Source: Toxotes chatareus (taxonomy: Eukaryota > Chordata > Actinopteri > Toxotidae). Taken from it: 64,000 nt of DNA. Positions 59,420 through 64,000 of this stretch are shown one piece after another. Each line of letters starts with the position of its first letter. Position 1 is the stretch's first letter. A model generated the notes under the pieces. The model was not told the origin of the DNA and searched no databases. It worked only from the letters and a program-made list of their open reading frames with translations. The position numbers were made by a program, and so were the translations under genes. Location of the stretch: NCBI GenBank assembly GCA_016801885.1, contig CM028905.1, positions 11,312,706-11,376,705 of the forward strand, read 5' to 3'.

Positions 59420-62400
59420 CTGTCAGTGTTGTGTGATTTTGTCACACTGATTACTATCATGCTGCCCTGCTTTATCTCTTTGGCTACAACCAGTAGTAGT
59501 TATGTCACTCCGTCAGTCCTAATATGTGGGACACAGCTACTGTGAGCCTGACTGCTGTGTTATTTTTCAGTTAACTCAGTGATATAACACTTTATGGCTT
59601 CTAATCCAGTTTGTATCTGTTAAGCAAGAACCTCATCAAATTATCTATAGCATGCTTAGAAGTTTGCCTTCAATCTGTATTTAACAATTCCAGAGTAATG
59701 TAATATCTGGCACATAGGGGGAGACAGAGCACATGAATTCATGTTTGCTGTATTCACTCAAACTTAATTGCCTTTCTTAATCTTAACAGAATGAGAATAT
59801 CAGGGTCAGGGCACAGCTGTCCTTGGACTGTGATTTCCAAACTGTAAAGTCACTGACTGCTAAAACTTGGACTAATATATAATAAAGATAAGCTCTGTCT
59901 CTTCATTTTCGATGGAGAAGGTCTAGCACATGAGTCAGCATGACTTTACAAAATGTCTGACTTTGATATGGACTCAAAGTGTAGCCGAGGAAATGACTTG
60001 CCCAATTTTTGTGAGAGGGTACTCTTTTCCACAGAAGGTTAAAAGCAATTGAAAATTGTCCACAGTGAGGTCTGGATACTGTTTCTGAAAAAGCATGTTG
60101 CTACTGATATTTTTTTAGACGTCATTTTCTTCACTTTAAGCACTAAAGGCTTTCATTCACCTCTGTTGTGCTGGGGTTAGCAGATGACCAAAGCCTTTGC
60201 ATATAGAGCCCACACTATCTGAATGCACTGCACTCATTAGATCAAGCTTAGTATCTAACTTTGCATCTGGTTGCACTGAGACTGATTTTGTGAGAAATGT
60301 TGAGTCACTCCATTTACTCACTCCGTTTATTGGCATAAAATAAATAAATAAATAAAATTAAATTTGCATTCTTTAAATATGCAACAAACACCAGGAAGAA
60401 CATTTTTCTGATTCCTGAGATAAGCAAGACTTCAAGTTGACCCTTAATTGTTTACATCTTCTACATTCATAAACTAAAAGTTGTTTTTTGGCTTTGTCTT
60501 TTGTTTTTTTTGTTTTTTTGTTTTTTTCCTTCCCTGCTCCATTTTGGTCGTTTTTCAAAGCTACATCCTTGTTACAGTACTTAAAGATTCCACTGTGTCT
60601 ATCAATACCTCTGAAGAACATGACTGGCATCAGAATATTAGATTACTCATAAATTCTTGTCAGGAACACTGTGCAGCAAATTAGGACTGCATGATCAATA
60701 ACACTAACTGCCATTTACCATTTTTTCCCCTGGGAGACAAACAAAAAGCTTAGTGTATGTATACCCAAATAACACCAGAAAATAAAGCGCTAAGATTTGT
60801 GTCCCTCCGTCAGTAGCTTCCTGTGCTTTGGGGTTAAATCAGTCCAAATTACAGAGGAATTTTGTATATGGTATGGGATAACAGTATTTGTTGACATCTG
60901 AGTCAAAGTGCTAAGCTTGTTAATTTTATTCAGACCAATAAATCATTGGACTGAAATGATGCTGAAATTAAAAGGCAATTTTGAAAAGGTTGTATGGTTC
61001 AAAGCAAGGTCACTCGTACCTTATGAACAAGAACACCAAGGAGAGAAACATGCATGGGATCTACTCTAAGTTTGATATGATTATAGATAATCATAGTTTA
61101 AAAAAAAAAAAAATGCAGTTTTCATTCCGATACAGTATAATGTCAGCCCTCAAAGCCACAGTTTGTGAGGCTCATCCATGTGTCTTCTCTCTGATCTTGT
61201 GAGATTAATTGGATCCTCCTCTTAGCTGATGGTTTCATATTGTGGTTTGCTGCAATAGATTTTTTTGTAGCTGATGCAACACAAGCTTCACAAATGTATT
61301 TATGTGTGGCAGCTGTATTGGATACATGTTTATTAGATATCATTTTTTTCCCAAAATATTTCTAAACAACTTCTTGGAACAAATAGTCACGTTTCTTAAG
61401 AAACTCCCCTGTCCTTCAGAAAATGGCTTTACTGTAAGACCATTTCTCAGAATCCCTCTGGCAGCTGGAAGCTCAGTGATAAAAATCAATAACCTGGCTC
61501 AACAATCAGAGCTTTTCCATTTATCCATCCTTCAACTCAAAGTGTCTAGCGCACTCTACTTACACACTGAAGCTTTTATCAGCCATAAAACATAAGCATC
61601 CTCCCGTATCAATCTAATTCTCATTGAACCCATAAGTGGATGAGAACAAGAGGTTTAAGACAGAGAAAAGAGGTGTGGGGGACAGGCTGGAAGTGTTTAA
61701 CCCCCTTTTTGCCTTTAAGTATAATAATGTTTTTTTTGTTTGTTTTTTGCCTCAGATTTACAGTGTTGTTGAAATACCGTGTTGTCATTTACAGTACACA
61801 GCATACTCACTAAGGCTGTTATCACCACAAGAACTTTTCTGTAAAATGTTAATTGTTGGAATATAGAAACCGTGAGGAAAAAACAATGAAAAATAATTCT
61901 GCACTTATTGAATGTCAGCGTGATTTTACCTCAGTTTGAATGCGGTTGGCTCATCATCTGTGGGTTGGTGCTCAGCTGAAAGCCTCTAACTAATCTTGTG
62001 TTGTTTCTTTCATGAATTTACATCCTGCCTTTCTATTTAGAATTGAAGCCTGGTTGATGTTGTGTCTGGTGTTTGTCATTAGCAGAATCTACATTGATGA
62101 ATGCAGTCAGTGTGGCGGTGCCTGAGAGTCTGTCAGGACTATAACTGAACGAAGCCACGTGCCGGGCTGTGCAAGTGTGTGAGTGCATCTCTCTGTGTGT
62201 GTGTGTCTTTGAGGCAAATTTAGCTCCTTGTGACTGGTCTGTTAGAAATCCATAAAAAGCCCAGAATCTCTTTATGGGTTGGATGCAAAGAAAACGTGAC
62301 TCATCTGGGTCATCAGGGGTCATGCTGCCCCCAACAAACTCACACACACACACATACACACATCTGAAAGCCTTTTTCCCCAAACACAGGGGAAGATTGT

Positions 62401-63599
62401 TGACTGAAGTGTCTAAAGCAGAATGTTTCTGTGCATAAATTCTCTGGTGACAAGTCCACAAATATATATACACCATGTAATATTGGTAATGAATATGTCA
62501 GATCATAGATATATTGAACTACAGATTTACATTTTTAGTTCTCTAATAAAACATGAAAAACAAGTATTTGCCTACTATAGAGATATCTTGAGACCTCTCA
62601 TTAGGAAATTAAAACTTTCTGACAGTAGTCACAGATCATATTTGCAAAATGAATGTAGCTGTTACACATATTTTACCCTTGTATACACATGTATGTGTAT
62701 ACACATATATACACATACATGACTGAATTACCACAGTGGTCAGAATCTGGTCATTGCCAGTGGTCTGTGGTCATTACTCCAGATATCCTCTAAACAACTC
62801 ATGCTAAGTGTCAGAGAAACCTGCTTCTCAATGAAAAGGAAATCAGTTCAGTTTTAAACAATAATCAAAATTTAGACAGGGGAAATTTAAAAAAAAAAAA
62901 CATTGCCTCCATCCAACCACCCTCTGACCCATTTTTTTTAAATCTTTGCACTTAAGCAAGACACAAATAGCAACCAGTTTTACCACAAAGCCGTCCAGTG
63001 GACAGTCTTTGTGTTTATGTAACTCTCCCTGCGTCTGCCCCAAATCCTCAAAAATGGGTTCTTCATCATATTATTCAGTTTAATACAAACTGAAATTCTT
63101 GTTCCAGATAATAAATATCTGCCTAATTATTCATTGCTTCTAAATGTGTCTTTACCCAGAAATTTGGTCAGTATGGTCTTTGCTGGAAGTCATGTCTGCC
63201 TAAAGTTTCCTGGTGGGATTTGAATCTCAGTTTACTTGAACTCTAGTCTCACAGTTCAGTAGCCTTCAGAATAAAATCTGTGAAATATCAAACAGGTTTA
63301 AAGTGTCTGAGAGATTTTAAAAGTGTAATTAACAACAGAGAAATTCATCCAACAGAGGGAGTTTGTTGACCCAAATGACTCATGTGTTTCCCTTCCATTA
63401 AAGCAAGCTTCCCCACCCAAGTATACCAATCCCCATGTTGCTTTGACAACTAAACAAGGTGATGATTGATTTCAAACTGGATATGAGCCTAAAACCTCTT
63501 TTGAGGTTTGAGGCGATATTAGCCTGTCCTTATAACATCGGTTCAAATGTGTTTACTGTGTGACACACTGGTCCATCACATTTAACGGTTCTTTTTCGG
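59420..63599. other. Intergenic sequence downstream of adamts2
   Basis: No coding similarity recognised on either strand. Contains an (AAAT)n run near 60335-60360, a T-rich stretch near 60493-60530, short (GT)/(CA) tracts near 62193-62207 and 62340-62362, and a TGTATACACA-type alternating stretch near 62680-62722. Confidence 0.7.
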
Positions 63600-63639
63600 G
63601 GACCTGTGATCCTAGATATTCAATATTTATCACTTACAT

Positions 63640-63856
63640 CTGGCATTGTCCCCACTAGCTTTAAGACTGCTGCCGTTTAACCTTTACTTAAGAAACCACA
63701 CCTTGATCCTGTTTGTTCCCAGAGTTAAGAAGAAGTCAGATGGCTGCAGAGCCTTTTCCTATCATGCCCCCTGTGGTTCCAAACCTCTCTGCCAACATCA
63801 GACTGTCTGACTCCACTGAGGCCTTTAAATTCAAACTTAAAACTCATCCTTGAACT
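63640..63856 (+). mobile_element. LINE remnant (L2/Rex1-like), internally deleted
   Basis: Plus-strand translation gives PTSFKTAAV, a stop, then PLLKKPHLDP, the motif that opens the reverse-transcriptase domain in fish L2/Rex1-type LINEs. In another frame, about 63790-63853 reads LSANIRLSDSTEAFKFKLKT, which resembles the C-terminal end of the same ORF. The several hundred residues normally between them are missing, so this is a deleted, inactive copy. The clade is from memory. Confidence 0.6.
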
Positions 63857-64000
63857 TTCAGTCAGTGACTTATACTTTGATTACTTCAGGCCTGATACTG
63901 GTTACCATTCTCCTGCCAGCAGCTTGTTCTTAGTCTCAATAATCCATTAAACCGAGTACATACAATATGGTCTGTTGTCCTGCCAGCAGGATTACTTTAA

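Noticed and set aside
1..64000. tRNA, rRNA, CRISPR arrays, operons or ribosome-binding sites
   Set aside because: The DNA is eukaryotic. No tRNA- or rRNA-like sequence was recognised by eye, and the tandem arrays have no spacers. A tRNA or Rfam search would be decisive and could not be run.

Overview
The window is vertebrate genomic DNA, most likely from a percomorph teleost fish. The evidence is spliced GT-AG gene structure, many (CA)n, (GT)n and (CT)n microsatellites, a decayed Tc1-type transposon, a LINE fragment and fish-type dispersed repeats. It holds one recognisable gene, on the + strand: the 3' part of a procollagen N-proteinase gene of the ADAMTS2/3/14 group. The residues I can compare from memory fit ADAMTS2 best.

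Layout. Bases 1-31743 are one large upstream intron with repeats but no prodomain exon that I can recognise, so the signal-peptide and most prodomain exons lie outside the window. Nineteen coding exons run from 31744 to 58129. All introns are GT-AG, and the reading frame stays intact through every junction, giving 1,654 residues. In order these encode the end of the prodomain with a furin site (RTRR), a metalloprotease with HETGHVLGMEH and a Met-turn, a disintegrin-like region, TSP1-1, a Cys-rich region, a spacer, TSP1-2 to TSP1-4, a linker, and a PLAC domain in the last exon. Nineteen exons would match exons 4-22 if the gene keeps the 22-exon plan I recall for human ADAMTS2. A 3' UTR follows, with a strong poly(A) signal at 59387. 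From about 59420 to 64000 is intergenic sequence with repeats, ending in a LINE remnant.

The striking part is the last exon. It encodes 824 residues, whereas from memory mammalian ADAMTS2 has about 160 after this junction. Between the PLAC domain and a recognisable ADAMTS2-like C-terminal tail there is a long insertion: a Thr/Ser/Pro mucin-like segment, a Lys/Pro/Thr region containing twenty tandem 10-residue repeats (30 bp, arranged as 60-bp dimers), and then an Asp/Thr-rich segment. The composition resembles the lubricin (PRG4) mucin domain. The preceding 3.3-kb intron begins at a weak donor and contains a good poly(A) signal (55016). This raises the possibility of an alternative short transcript without PLAC and mucin tail, ending in a hydrophobic, possibly membrane-associating, tail. 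A signal-peptide-like reading frame also lies just upstream of the last exon. These transcript ideas are inference and need RNA data.
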